Shown: positions 18,597 through 27,470, numbered from the stretch's first letter. The stretch: 64,000 nt of DNA from Clostridia bacterium (GCA_017436905.1 JAFSCF010000004.1:19178-83177); one strand, 5' to 3'. The notes: generated by a model from the letters alone, not told the origin. Translations and numbers: made by a program.

Positions 18597-20069
18597 TCAT
18601 TTTTTGCGTGCACTGTAGTAAACTTTTCCTGATGTAAGAGTAACATCTCTTGCTTCCATAAGTTCGCTTACGGTAACGAGTTGAAATCCTTGCTCAACCA
18701 GTGCAGGAATAGCGGTTTCCACTGCTGCTGCAGTATCGCCGTATATGTCGTGCAACAGTATTATATCTCCGTCGTCGGCACTGGATAAAATTTCGTTTTT
18801 GATGGCTTCAGCATTACGTGTATCCCAGTCCATAGTATCAACCGCCCAACCGATAAACGGTCTGCCTGCCGCTTTGAATACAATTTCATTTGTGGCGGCA
18901 TAAGGTGCTCTTATAAGTGCGCTTTTCTTGCCGATTACAGAGAAGAGCGCATCGTCAGTTTTGTTTAACTGTTCAAGTATTTCTTCTTCTGTTGCGGTGG
19001 AAAGGTTCATATGGCTCCACGAATGGTTTCCGTATTCACAGCCTAATTGGTCTCCGCGGATAATCATTTCTTTTTCGGCGGCAACACGCTCGCCTAATAT
19101 AAAGAAAGTTGCTCTGCCGCCCACGCTTTCAAGTACATCAAGAATTCTTGATGTAGTAGATGTGCGAGGACCATCGTCAAACGTGAGTGCTATCATAGGC
19201 TTGTCCGCATCGTAAAGCGGTGCAGTGTAGCCGTTGATATTGATTTTCATATTTTGATAAATCTTGCTCATGGGTATGCTGAGAGTCAATGCTCCCATAT
19301 CTGTAGGGAATATATCGCCTGCACTGAAATATACGGTCATTGATTTATCGGTAAAACCAATATTGCTGAAATTTTCAAACTCTGCTTTGGTGTTTTCTGT
19401 AAAAAGTTTTGTGGCGGTTTCTGCTACGTATTTGCCGTCAGACTCCAAAGCGTTTACCACATAGTTTGAAACAACAGAGGTGTAACCTTCGTCGAATATT
19501 TCCTCGGCAGAAACTTCTTTTCCTGCTGCTATATCGTAAATTTTGGCAATATACTGTGTGTCGTCAATCTCTCTTGCGGGGTTGTATCTGTGGACAGTAT
19601 ACAAAAGCGAAATGTAAATGTCGCTGTTTTTAACTATTGAATAATTTGTTGTATATACTGCTCTGTTTTCTTTTTTGCCACACTCAAACTGCTTGATTTC
19701 GTCTTTAAAACTTTTAAGCATTTTTTCTATGTCTTTTTTAATAACTTTATCTGTCTTATCGTTAATTATGGGGTATTGTATACCTATTGCATAATCTTTT
19801 TTAACTTCTGACAGTGTGTCGTGTTCAGGCCAGTTTTCGCAAACGGCATATGAAAATTCAAAATCGTCTTTAAACAAGCCTGTTATGAACTTAAATGCTT
19901 TTGTTATACCGAATAAAATAAGAGCCACCATTGCAATAAGAACAGACCATGCAATGATTTTACTTATTAATTTTTTGCGTTTTTTTCTTTTTTCACGGTT
20001 AATGTAGAGCGCTCTTCCTTTGCCCGAAGATACACCACCGACTTTGCGTGTGTTATTTTCCTGCAACAT
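18597..20069 (-). CDS. membrane-anchored polysaccharide deacetylase (CE4/NodB)
   Basis: A 490-residue cell-surface enzyme. A basic cytoplasmic start (KREKRKKRKK type) is followed by one membrane helix (about 35-58), which acts as signal anchor. Residues ~75-280 form a DUF3298/DUF4163-like domain. The NodB deacetylase domain covers ~290-475, with TFDDGP (296-301), HSWSH metal-binding His pair, RAPYAATN and LLHDIYG. Such proteins remove acetyl groups from peptidoglycan or other GlcNAc polymers; the domain order resembles the PdaC-type enzymes. Own promoter at 20100-20128; convergent with the desulfurase gene. Confidence 0.9.
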   Translation of the reverse strand: MLQENNTRKVGGVSSGKGRALYINREKRKKRKKLISKIIAWSVLIAMVALILFGITKAFKFITGLFKDDFEFSYAVCENWPEHDTLSEVKKDYAIGIQYPIINDKTDKVIKKDIEKMLKSFKDEIKQFECGKKENRAVYTTNYSIVKNSDIYISLLYTVHRYNPAREIDDTQYIAKIYDIAAGKEVSAEEIFDEGYTSVVSNYVVNALESDGKYVAETATKLFTENTKAEFENFSNIGFTDKSMTVYFSAGDIFPTDMGALTLSIPMSKIYQNMKININGYTAPLYDADKPMIALTFDDGPRTSTTSRILDVLESVGGRATFFILGERVAAEKEMIIRGDQLGCEYGNHSWSHMNLSTATEEEILEQLNKTDDALFSVIGKKSALIRAPYAATNEIVFKAAGRPFIGWAVDTMDWDTRNAEAIKNEILSSADDGDIILLHDIYGDTAAAVETAIPALVEQGFQLVTVSELMEARDVTLTSGKVYYSARKK

Positions 20070-20099
20070 TACAGTTCTCCTTTAAAAATAATCTTTAAC

Positions 20100-20128
20100 A
20101 TTATACCATAAATTAAGATGAATTTCAA
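20100..20128 (-). promoter_or_regulatory. sigma-A promoter of the polysaccharide deacetylase
   Basis: Minus-strand TTGAAA (20128-20123), 17-nt spacer, TATAAT (20105-20100). It starts right after the rlmH stop, so the deacetylase can be transcribed apart from dinB-rlmH. Confidence 0.78.
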
Positions 20129-20131
20129 CAA

Positions 20132-20605
20132 TCATTTATGGTAATTTTCGTTGTTATTGATTTTGAATGCTCTGTAAATCTGTTCTGTAAGGATAAGGCG
20201 CATAAGTTGATGAGGAAATGTCATTTTTGAAAAACTCAGTTTAAAATGTGATGCTTTTTTAATCTCTTCGTCAATACCCAATGAGCCGCCGATTACAAAC
20301 GTTATGGTGCTGTTGCCGCCAAGTTGGACAGAGGCGATTTTTTCAGCAAGTTTTTCGCTCGAGAGGTTTTCGCCTTCAACGCATAAAGAAATAATGTAGC
20401 CTTCAAGATGCTTTTTGATTTTATCGCCCTCGCATTTAAGTACCGATTCGCATTGAGCAGGCGAGGGGGTATCGGGTATTTTTTCATCTGCAAGTTCCAC
20501 TATGTCTACTTTTGCAAATCTGCTTATGCGTTTGCAGTATTCGTCAATTCCGTCTTTAAGATATTTTTCTTTAAGTTTTCCTACACAAACAATTTTAATC
20601 TTCAT
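20132..20605 (-). CDS. rlmH: 23S rRNA pseudouridine-1915 N3-methyltransferase
   Basis: A 157-residue SPOUT methyltransferase that methylates pseudouridine 1915 in helix 69 of 23S rRNA. The SAM-binding knot has FVIGGSLGID, followed by the family signature LSFSKMTFPHQLMRLILTEQ and the C-terminal RAFKINNNENYHK (usually a NGEPYHK-like end). Length is exactly typical. It overlaps the end of dinB by 11 nt, so the two are translated from one message. Confidence 0.96.
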   Translation of the reverse strand: MKIKIVCVGKLKEKYLKDGIDEYCKRISRFAKVDIVELADEKIPDTPSPAQCESVLKCEGDKIKKHLEGYIISLCVEGENLSSEKLAEKIASVQLGGNSTITFVIGGSLGIDEEIKKASHFKLSFSKMTFPHQLMRLILTEQIYRAFKINNNENYHK

Positions 20606-21836
20606 CTTCGGCTTCCTTTCTGCCTATAGATTCAAGCCCGAGGTCGTTTTCTTTTGTAGAGGCAAATGAAATAATGTTTCTGCCAAAACGTTGCTTTAAT
20701 GCGTCTACAGAAGTTTCAAGACGTTCAAGTTTGTCAGCATTGTTTACGGGTTCTTCTGCTATGTCGAACAGCGAAAGTTGAACGCCCCTGTACTGCTGCG
20801 ATAAATTCATTGCTGTAACGGTAAGCATACGTATGGGTATTTTAAAATCCCAGTTGTTTTCCACGAGCGAAAGTGCTGTGGTTGCAATAACTCTGCCTAA
20901 GTTTGTGGATGGCTCTATATTGCACTGCCTTGTAATGGTTTTTAAAGTGTCGTTTTTAATTGATACCGATACACAGTTGCACCACATTCCGTGCTTTCGC
21001 AGTCTTTCTGCTACGTCCTCAGCCAATGGAACAATAGCGGTTCGAACTTCCTCTATAGATAAAAGATTTCTTTTAAATGTTAAGCCTCTACCAATACTTT
21101 TTGGCGGTTCCCACTGGTCAGCACGTATAACTTCAGAACCTTCAATACCGCACGCAAAGTCATACAGTTCTCCGCCACGACTGCCTAAAATGCTTGTTAA
21201 AAGTTCTTTGCTTGATGATGCTACATCGCCAATGGTTTTAATATCGTATTGTAAAAGTTTTGAACAAGTGCTTTTACCGACGAACAGCATAGTGCTTACG
21301 GGTAGTGGATATACGATGTCTTTAAAATTATCACGGTTTATTTCGGTGATTGCATCAGGCTTTTTGTAGTCACTGCCAAGTTTTGCAAACACTTTGTTAA
21401 ACGATACGCCTATAGATAGTGTAAGCCCCGTTTCACGTTTTACGGTGTCTTTAATATTCTGTGCAATTTCCAATCCGTTGCCAAAAAGTTTTTGACTACC
21501 TGTTACATCGAGCCACGCTTCGTCAATACCGAATGGCTCTACCTGGTCTGTATAGCGCAGATATATATTATAAACTTTTTTTGAATACTCACTGTATTTA
21601 TAGTAATGCGGTTTTGCAAGCACCAAATCGGGACACTTACGCTTTGCCTGCCATATGGGCTCGGCAGTTTGAACACCGAATTTTTTTGCGTGTTCGTTTT
21701 TTGCAAGTATGATACCTTTTCTATCCTCGCTGCTGCCTGCAACTGCCATGGGTACATCTTTAAATTCGGGATGTGAAAGCGTTTCAACGGACGCAAAAAA
21801 ATTGTTTAAATCGCAATGCAGAATAACTTTGTCCAT
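20595..21836 (-). CDS. dinB: DNA polymerase IV (Y-family, translesion)
   Basis: A 413-residue Y-family polymerase. The N terminus VILHCDLNNFFASVE holds the first catalytic Asp; FGIDEAWLDVTGSQKLFG holds the second acidic motif; the helix-hairpin-helix thumb and little finger follow. It copies damaged templates. The start is ATG at 21836 (GGAGAGGTGG, 8-9 nt spacer) rather than an in-frame GTG at 21848 lying inside that ribosome binding site. The active-site segment reads DLNNFFASVE, as in the Gram-positive DinB/YqjW-type group. Followed by rlmH with overlap. Confidence 0.93.
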   Translation of the reverse strand: MDKVILHCDLNNFFASVETLSHPEFKDVPMAVAGSSEDRKGIILAKNEHAKKFGVQTAEPIWQAKRKCPDLVLAKPHYYKYSEYSKKVYNIYLRYTDQVEPFGIDEAWLDVTGSQKLFGNGLEIAQNIKDTVKRETGLTLSIGVSFNKVFAKLGSDYKKPDAITEINRDNFKDIVYPLPVSTMLFVGKSTCSKLLQYDIKTIGDVASSSKELLTSILGSRGGELYDFACGIEGSEVIRADQWEPPKSIGRGLTFKRNLLSIEEVRTAIVPLAEDVAERLRKHGMWCNCVSVSIKNDTLKTITRQCNIEPSTNLGRVIATTALSLVENNWDFKIPIRMLTVTAMNLSQQYRGVQLSLFDIAEEPVNNADKLERLETSVDALKQRFGRNIISFASTKENDLGLESIGRKEAEDED

Positions 21837-21869
21837 ATAACGTTCCACCTCTCCGTTAAGTATATGAAT

Positions 21870-21898
21870 ATTATAAAGTATAAGCAGAAAATTATCAA
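21870..21898 (-). promoter_or_regulatory. sigma-A promoter of dinB-rlmH
   Basis: Minus-strand TTGATA (21898-21893), 17-nt spacer, TATAAT (21875-21870). No LexA box (GAAC-N4-GTTC type) is seen next to it. Confidence 0.78.
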
Positions 21899-21927
21899 GA
21901 TTATTTGAAATAAATATTGAAAAGTCC

Positions 21928-21956
21928 TTGTAATTTTAAAAAATGTGTAGTATAAT
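21928..21956 (+). promoter_or_regulatory. sigma-A promoter of the SRP RNA
   Basis: TTGTAA (21928-21933), 17-nt spacer, TATAAT (21951-21956); the RNA 5' end at about 21963 is 7 nt downstream, as expected. Confidence 0.8.
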
Positions 21957-21962
21957 AATAAA

Positions 21963-22226
21963 GTCGTACAGCCGGGGCGGTAGCGGTGCCCTGTACTTGC
22001 AATCCGCTATAGCAAGGGTGATGCTCTTAATGAGGGTTGTTGTATATATGTATGTGTATTGTAAGTGGTGTTGAGAAGCGGGTTCTGCGCAATGCAAACT
22101 CGTGAACCTGGTCAGGTGGGGAACCAAGCAGCCATAAGCGATGCTTTGTGTGTGCCGCAGAGTGCCTGTTTTGAGCTAACTGCAGTAAAACGCATATGTG
22201 CCCAATTCGATTTAAGAGTGTACGGC
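21963..22226 (+). ncRNA. ffs: signal recognition particle RNA, large (Alu-containing) form
   Basis: About 264 nt that align by eye with Bacillus subtilis scRNA over the whole length: Alu-domain segment GGCGGTAGCGGTGCCCTGTA and GCAATCCGCTATAGCA near the 5' end, AAGTGGTGTTGAG, then the S-domain GTCAGGTGGGGAACCAAGCA, TGTGCCGCAGAGTGCCTG and GAGCTAACTGCAGTAA. The ends pair (GTCGTACA with TGTACGGC). The helix 8 GGAA tetraloop is kept, but its closing pairs read GG/CC rather than the usual CC/GG, a compensated swap. Synteny with dnaX matches Bacillus. A T-run follows the 3' end. The RNA binds Ffh for membrane protein targeting. Confidence 0.95.
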
Positions 22227-22265
22227 ATTTTTAATATATAAACGTATTTGCAAGGAGATGAGATT

Positions 22266-23924
22266 TTGGCATATCAGGCATTGTACCGTAAGTGGCGTCC
22301 TATGGTATTTGACGACGTTGTCGGTCAGCAGCATATTACTGCTACTATTAAAAATGAGATACTTAATAATAAAATTTCTCACGCATATCTGTTTACGGGA
22401 ACTCGCGGAACGGGTAAGACATCTACTGCCAAAATTTTCAGTCGTGCGGTAAACTGTTTAAATCCCAAAGACGGCAATCCGTGTAACGAGTGTGAAATCT
22501 GTAAGGGAATACTTAGCGAACGTATACTTGATGTTATAGAAATTGACGCTGCGTCAAATACAGGTGTTGATAATATCCGAGATATTATAGACCAGACCAA
22601 GTATGCCGCTGCTGAAAGCCGCTGCCGTGTGTATATAATAGACGAGGTGCATATGCTTTCTGCAGGTGCGTTCAATGCTTTGCTTAAAACTTTGGAAGAG
22701 CCTACGCAGGGCGTAATATTTATTCTGGCAACTACAGAAATCCATAAAGTGCCTGCCACAATTATGTCACGTTGCCAAAGATTTGATTTTAAAACTATTA
22801 ATATCACAGATATTGTATCACGCATAAAATATATATTAGAAAATGAGAATATCGCCTCTGACGATGCTGCTGTGCGTTATGTAGCGCAACTCGGTGACGG
22901 TTCTATGAGAGATTCTTTAAGCATTTTGGACCAGTGCCTCGCATTTAAAGAGAATAATCTTACTTATGAAGACGTTGTAGATACCGTAGGTGCGATTGAT
23001 AACACATTTCTCTATAATATTGCATGCAGTATTGCTGATGGTAACGCCGCAGATGCAGTAAGTGTGTTTGAACGTTGTATTGCAGAGGGTAAAAACACAG
23101 ATTATTTTGCAGAAGGCTTGCTTGAAGTATATAGGTCAACACTTCTTTACAAAATATCGGGCAATCTTGAGTATGCCGGTTTGAAATCAGAAAACACACA
23201 GAAAACTGCAGAAAAGTATACTGCTGAAAAACTGATGTATTGCATAGAGGTTATCACAAAACTTTTAAATGACATTAAATTTTCGTCAGCACCAAAGGTT
23301 TATATAGAAATGGCACTCATAAAGATGGCATCGCCTGCGCTTGATGACAGTAATGCCGCTGTTTTGGCACGTATATCCGAACTTGAAAACAATATTAAAT
23401 CTGGTAAGGTGGTGTCTGTAAAAGAAGCAAAAGATATTGCTGAACCGTTTGAGGTTGGTGCAGAAGAAATTCCTGTTCCTGACGATTTACCTTGGGAAGA
23501 GCCCCCTGCACCTGTTGAAGAAAATGCTGCGGCAGATGTTACTGTACCCGTTGATGCGCAGACAAAATATTCTGGCAAATCAAATATGGTTTGTGAAAAC
23601 TGGTCCGAGGTAGAAAACGCCATTATGTCAGACGGAAGTATAACGCTTTATATGGCACTTCGTGGAGTAAGACCAACTCCAGCAGGTGATAATCTGCATT
23701 TGGTGTTTAATGATGCCGAAAGCCGTGACAGATGCGCCAAAGGCGATAATAAAGCCAAGATTGAAGAATATATCCGTCAGGTGTTCGGCTTTGACATTAA
23801 TATTGAATGTTACAGCAAAAATCAGGTGATTGATGCCAAACCTGCTGAAAACGGCGATTTTTTTGGAAAAATTGAACAGTTTTCAAGAGATTTTCCTGAA
23901 AATATTGAAATCTACGAAAATTGA
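22266..23924 (+). CDS. dnaX: DNA polymerase III subunit gamma/tau
   Basis: A 552-residue clamp-loader ATPase. It contains the AAA+ Walker A GTRGTGKTSTAKIF, a four-Cys zinc module (NPCNECEICKG), Walker B IIDEVHML and the sensor-1 region ILATTEIHKVP. The tail after ~residue 370 is acidic and proline-rich, then a small C-terminal domain. Start is TTG at 22266 behind AAGGAGATG (MAYQALYRKWRP is the canonical N terminus); an in-frame TTG at 22248 would include the ribosome binding site. No slippery A-run for programmed frameshifting is obvious. Unlike Bacillus, ybaB and recR do not follow; the next gene is hom. Confidence 0.95.
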   Translation: MAYQALYRKWRPMVFDDVVGQQHITATIKNEILNNKISHAYLFTGTRGTGKTSTAKIFSRAVNCLNPKDGNPCNECEICKGILSERILDVIEIDAASNTGVDNIRDIIDQTKYAAAESRCRVYIIDEVHMLSAGAFNALLKTLEEPTQGVIFILATTEIHKVPATIMSRCQRFDFKTINITDIVSRIKYILENENIASDDAAVRYVAQLGDGSMRDSLSILDQCLAFKENNLTYEDVVDTVGAIDNTFLYNIACSIADGNAADAVSVFERCIAEGKNTDYFAEGLLEVYRSTLLYKISGNLEYAGLKSENTQKTAEKYTAEKLMYCIEVITKLLNDIKFSSAPKVYIEMALIKMASPALDDSNAAVLARISELENNIKSGKVVSVKEAKDIAEPFEVGAEEIPVPDDLPWEEPPAPVEENAAADVTVPVDAQTKYSGKSNMVCENWSEVENAIMSDGSITLYMALRGVRPTPAGDNLHLVFNDAESRDRCAKGDNKAKIEEYIRQVFGFDINIECYSKNQVIDAKPAENGDFFGKIEQFSRDFPENIEIYEN

Positions 23925-23949
23925 CAAAATATATAATGTGTGGTAAAAT
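23921..23949 (+). promoter_or_regulatory. sigma-A promoter of hom-thrB
   Basis: TTGACA (23921-23926) overlaps the dnaX stop codon; 17-nt spacer; TAAAAT (23944-23949). No T-box or attenuator fits into the ~35-nt leader. Confidence 0.78.
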
Positions 23950-23985
23950 CAAAAGATAGTACTTAAGTGGAAGGAGAAATACCTG

Positions 23986-25203
23986 ATGGTGAAAATCGGT
24001 ATTATAGGATTTGGAGTCGTAGGCTCTGGCGTTTACGAAGTAATCCGAAAAAACAAAGAAAGTATTGCCCGTAAATCAGGCGATGAAATTGATATTAAAT
24101 ATATTCTGGATATTCGTGATTTTTCATCTCATGAAGAAAGTCATTTGTTTGTAAATAATTTCGATAGAATGGTTGCAGACGACGAGATTTCCATTATTGT
24201 AGAAACCATGGGTGGTTTAGACCCCGCTTATGAGTATACAAAACGTGCACTTTCGTGTGGCAAAAGCGTTGTTACGTCTAATAAGGAATTAGTTGCTACA
24301 TACGGTGACGAACTTTTGAAAATTGCATACGATAATGGCTGCAGTTATTTGTTTGAGGCAAGTGTCGGCGGAGGTATTCCAATTATAAGACCGCTTAACC
24401 AGTGCCTTGCCGCAAATGAAATAGGTGGCATAACAGGTATCTTGAATGGTACTACAAACTATATACTTACCCAAATGATCAAAGACGGTCAGAGTTTTGA
24501 AGAGGCTTTAAAAGATGCCCAGGACTTGGGCTATGCCGAGCGTAACCCTTCTGCAGACGTTGACGGTCACGATGCTTGCAGAAAGATTTGTATATTAACT
24601 TCTCTTGCAACAGGTAAGAAAATAGAATATAAAAAAGTTTATACAGAGGGTATAACAAACATAACTTTGCGTAATGTTGAGTATGCCGGTAAACTTGGAT
24701 ACGTTATAAAACTTATCGGTATGAGCAGAGTTTGCGACAGCGGTAAAGTGAATGTAATGGTTGCACCTATGATGATACTTAAAGAACATCCACTTGCATC
24801 TGTTGAGGGTGTAAACAATGCCATTATGGTAGATGGTAACGCTATTGGCAGTGCTATGTTCTACGGTCCCGGTGCAGGTAAACTGCCTACCGCAAGCGCA
24901 GTTGTTGCCGATGTTATAGATATCGCCAAAAACCGTGGCAGTGAGAACAGACTCCTCTGGGTTAAGGCTGACGGCGAGGTTATTATCCCTCAGGATGAAT
25001 CTCAGTTTAAGTACTTTGTAAGAGTTGGTGCTCCGTATGCCGAAGCAAAAGCGCAGATACGAGAAGTATTTGGCGAATGTACCTGCATTGATTTGTACGA
25101 AGACGAATTCGGATTTGTTACGAATGAGATTGCTGAGGGCGATTTAAAGGCTAAGTTTGCATCACTTTCGTACAAAGTAATTGATTTTACAAGGATTTTG
25201 TAA
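23986..25203 (+). CDS. hom: homoserine dehydrogenase
   Basis: A 405-residue enzyme that reduces aspartate semialdehyde to homoserine. NAD(P) loop GFGVVGSGV (residues 8-16), TSNKELVA, EASVGGGIPIIRPL, GILNGTTNYILT and the signature DVDGHDACRKI (catalytic Asp/Lys region) are all present. The C-terminal ~65 residues look like an ACT-type regulatory domain (VRVGAPYAEAKAQIREVFGE). It lies 14 nt before thrB in a threonine-lysine branch cluster; thrC is not in the window. Confidence 0.95.
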   Translation: MVKIGIIGFGVVGSGVYEVIRKNKESIARKSGDEIDIKYILDIRDFSSHEESHLFVNNFDRMVADDEISIIVETMGGLDPAYEYTKRALSCGKSVVTSNKELVATYGDELLKIAYDNGCSYLFEASVGGGIPIIRPLNQCLAANEIGGITGILNGTTNYILTQMIKDGQSFEEALKDAQDLGYAERNPSADVDGHDACRKICILTSLATGKKIEYKKVYTEGITNITLRNVEYAGKLGYVIKLIGMSRVCDSGKVNVMVAPMMILKEHPLASVEGVNNAIMVDGNAIGSAMFYGPGAGKLPTASAVVADVIDIAKNRGSENRLLWVKADGEVIIPQDESQFKYFVRVGAPYAEAKAQIREVFGECTCIDLYEDEFGFVTNEIAEGDLKAKFASLSYKVIDFTRIL

Positions 25204-25217
25204 GGAATTGATAAATA

Positions 25218-26117
25218 ATGATAAAGGTTAAAGTGCCGGCATCGTCGGCAAATATGGGACCCGGTTTTGACTGCATGGGTGTGGCACTTAATATGTATAA
25301 CGAGGTTTGCATTGAACAGATTGATGCAAGAGGCGTTGAGGTTGTTGTGCTTGATGATAGCAGACGTTTCCTGCCTACCGATGAAAACAACTATGTTTAT
25401 GCTGCCATGAACAGAGTGTTTGCGAAAGCAGGCAAAAAATTTGGCGGATACCGCATCACCATCAATAACGCTATTCCCATAACACGTGGTCTTGGCAGCA
25501 GTTCTGCAGGAATTGTATCAGGGCTTGCCGGTGCTAATTATATTCTTGGCAATCCGTTACCTGTTGACGAACTTTTAAATATCGCTTGCGATATAGAGGG
25601 TCACCCCGATAATGTTGCACCTGCGCTTTTGGGTGGATTTGTAGTTTCGTTCCGTGACGGAGATAAGGTTCGCTATATCAAAACCGATGTGTCGCAGGAT
25701 ATTACCTTCGGTGCAATGATACCTGATTTTTATTTTCAGACAAAAAAATCAAGGAATGTTCTACCAAGATATGTATCGCATAAAAACGCCGTGTATAATG
25801 TAGGGCGTGCTGCATTTGTTGCCGCATCGTTTATGAAAGGCGACTTGTCAGAAATAGGTGCAGGCGTTAAAGACAGACTTCATCAGGGATATAGAATATC
25901 GCATATAAAAGACGCTGATTATGTAATGCGTCTTTGCCGCAGAACAGGAGCAGACGCTTGTTATTTAAGCGGCGCAGGTCCAACAATAATGGCACTTATT
26001 ACGGGTGATGAAACTATGTTTAAAAACAAAATTGCCCGTGCAACAGATGCTAAACTTCGTGATTGGAACCTTACTATGCTTAAAGCAGATAACAACGGTG
26101 TGCAGGTTTTTGAATAA
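25218..26117 (+). CDS. thrB: homoserine kinase
   Basis: A 299-residue GHMP kinase that phosphorylates homoserine for threonine synthesis. The N-terminal VPASSANMGPGFDCMGVAL and the ATP loop PITRGLGSSSAGIVSGLAGA are diagnostic, with the third GHMP motif YLSGAGPTIMAL near the C terminus. Length is normal. It follows hom by 14 nt. An AT-rich hairpin (26122-26143) in the 59-nt gap before lysC might cause partial termination. Confidence 0.95.
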   Translation: MIKVKVPASSANMGPGFDCMGVALNMYNEVCIEQIDARGVEVVVLDDSRRFLPTDENNYVYAAMNRVFAKAGKKFGGYRITINNAIPITRGLGSSSAGIVSGLAGANYILGNPLPVDELLNIACDIEGHPDNVAPALLGGFVVSFRDGDKVRYIKTDVSQDITFGAMIPDFYFQTKKSRNVLPRYVSHKNAVYNVGRAAFVAASFMKGDLSEIGAGVKDRLHQGYRISHIKDADYVMRLCRRTGADACYLSGAGPTIMALITGDETMFKNKIARATDAKLRDWNLTMLKADNNGVQVFE

Positions 26118-26176
26118 ATACAAACAATTCATCGAAATTGTTTTATATAGTAATTTAATTTTAGGAGGCGTGTTAG

Positions 26177-27385
26177 TTGAGTTTAATAGTACAGAAATTC
26201 GGCGGTTCGTCTGTGGCGAACGCTGAACGTGTTATGAACGTTGCCAACCGTATTGTAGAAACATACAAAGCAGGTAATTCTGTTGTAGTAGTAGTTTCTG
26301 CTCAGGGTGACACAACCGACGATTTAATCGAAAAAGCAATGGAAATCAATCCGAAAGGGTCAAAACGTGAGATGGATATGCTCTTGTCATCAGGTGAGCA
26401 GATTTCAGTAGCACTTTTGGCTATGGCAATCCAGAAACTGGGTTATAATGCCGTATCACTTACCGGATGGCAGGCTGGTTTTAAAACCAATAGCAATTAC
26501 GGAACTGCTAAAATTGATGTTATCCAGAGTGAAAGAGTTAAAAAAGAACTTGACAGCAACAATATTGTTATTATTGCAGGATTTCAGGGTATAAACAAAT
26601 ACGACGATATTACAACACTTGGCAGAGGCGGTTCAGACACATCTGCAGTTGCAATTGCGGCAGCGCTCAGGGCAGACCTTTGCGAGATATACACGGATGT
26701 TGATGGTGTATACACCGCAGATCCAAGAATAGTTCCCAATGCAAAGAAACTTGATGATATATCATATGACGAAATGCTTGAACTTGCATCGCTCGGTGCT
26801 AATGTTCTGCATAACCGTTCAGTTGAAATGGCTAAAAAGTACGGCGTTAATATGGTAGTTCGTTCAAGTCTTAATAAAAATGAAGGTACAGTTGTTAAGG
26901 AGGTAGAAAGAGTGGAAAAATTAGACGTAAGAGGTGTAGCACGTGATAATGACGTGGCACGTATAGCACTTGTAAATATTAAAGATGAACCCGGTGTGGC
27001 ATTCAAAATTTTCTCATTGCTGGCTAAAAATCATGTAAATGTTGATATCATTCTGCAGTCAATCGGTCGTGAGGGTAAAAAAGACATCAGTTTCACAGTA
27101 ACCGAAAGTAACTTAGAAACCGCTATAGACTTGCTTAATGCAAACAAAGACATAATCGGTTTTGAAGACATCAAAGCAACAAGCGAAGTTTCAAAAGTAT
27201 CTATTGTAGGTGCAGGTATGGTTAATAACCCCGGCGTTGCTGCAAAGATGTTCGAGGCACTTGCTGATGCCAACATCAATATCCATATGATTTCGACAAG
27301 CGAAATTAAAGTTTCTGTTCTTGTTAATCAGAAAAACGCAGAAAAAGCAGTTGCGGTAATTCACGATAAATTCCATATTGCGTAA
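26177..27385 (+). CDS. lysC: aspartate kinase with two ACT domains
   Basis: A 402-residue monofunctional aspartokinase, the entry step to lysine, threonine and methionine. Kinase part: VQKFGGSSVANAERV (residues 4-18), RGGSDTSAVAIAAAL and DVDGVYTADPRIV. Two ACT domains follow (about 265-335 and 345-402). Start is TTG with AGGAGG 8 nt upstream. The size and domain order match the Bacillus LysC (aspartokinase II) class, which is made as alpha and beta subunits from nested starts; a matching internal start is seen here (separate entry). No lysine riboswitch lies upstream; the gap to thrB is only 59 nt. Confidence 0.95.
   Translation: MSLIVQKFGGSSVANAERVMNVANRIVETYKAGNSVVVVVSAQGDTTDDLIEKAMEINPKGSKREMDMLLSSGEQISVALLAMAIQKLGYNAVSLTGWQAGFKTNSNYGTAKIDVIQSERVKKELDSNNIVIIAGFQGINKYDDITTLGRGGSDTSAVAIAAALRADLCEIYTDVDGVYTADPRIVPNAKKLDDISYDEMLELASLGANVLHNRSVEMAKKYGVNMVVRSSLNKNEGTVVKEVERVEKLDVRGVARDNDVARIALVNIKDEPGVAFKIFSLLAKNHVNVDIILQSIGREGKKDISFTVTESNLETAIDLLNANKDIIGFEDIKATSEVSKVSIVGAGMVNNPGVAAKMFEALADANINIHMISTSEIKVSVLVNQKNAEKAVAVIHDKFHIA
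26912..27385 (+). CDS. putative internal-start beta (regulatory) subunit of aspartate kinase
   Basis: Inside lysC and in the same frame, TAAGGAGGTA (26896-26905) sits 7 nt before a GTG codon at 26912. This is a near-perfect ribosome binding site. Initiation there would give a 157-residue protein made only of the two ACT domains, starting MEKLDVRGVARDND. In Bacillus and Corynebacterium LysC an internal start of this kind yields the beta subunit of an alpha2beta2 enzyme that binds feedback amino acids. Expression is inferred, not seen. Confidence 0.7.
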   Translation: MEKLDVRGVARDNDVARIALVNIKDEPGVAFKIFSLLAKNHVNVDIILQSIGREGKKDISFTVTESNLETAIDLLNANKDIIGFEDIKATSEVSKVSIVGAGMVNNPGVAAKMFEALADANINIHMISTSEIKVSVLVNQKNAEKAVAVIHDKFHIA

Positions 27386-27400
27386 TTTGAACAACCAATC

Positions 27401-27432
27401 AGGCATAGGAGAGCACCTGCTTTCTTATGCCT
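27401..27432 (+). terminator. hairpin after lysC, probable weak terminator
   Basis: An imperfect long stem (14-15 bp with two G-U pairs) whose outer arms are AGGCATA (27401-27407) and TATGCCT (27426-27432), followed by TGTTTTG. It resembles the glgP hairpin at 9679-9707 in its GGCATA / TATGCC base. Confidence 0.55.
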
Positions 27433-27470
27433 TGTTTTGAAATAATAGACTGATTTATTGAGGAATTTTT

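Noticed and set aside
21870..21898. SOS (LexA) box at the dinB promoter
   Set aside because: No GAAC-N4-GTTC-like palindrome was seen near the promoter.
22266..23924. Programmed frameshift in dnaX
   Set aside because: I found no A-rich slippery heptamer with a following hairpin at the expected place; the frame is open to the end.
26118..26176. A lysine riboswitch or T-box before lysC
   Set aside because: The gap to thrB is only 59 nt, far too short; it holds just an AT-rich hairpin.
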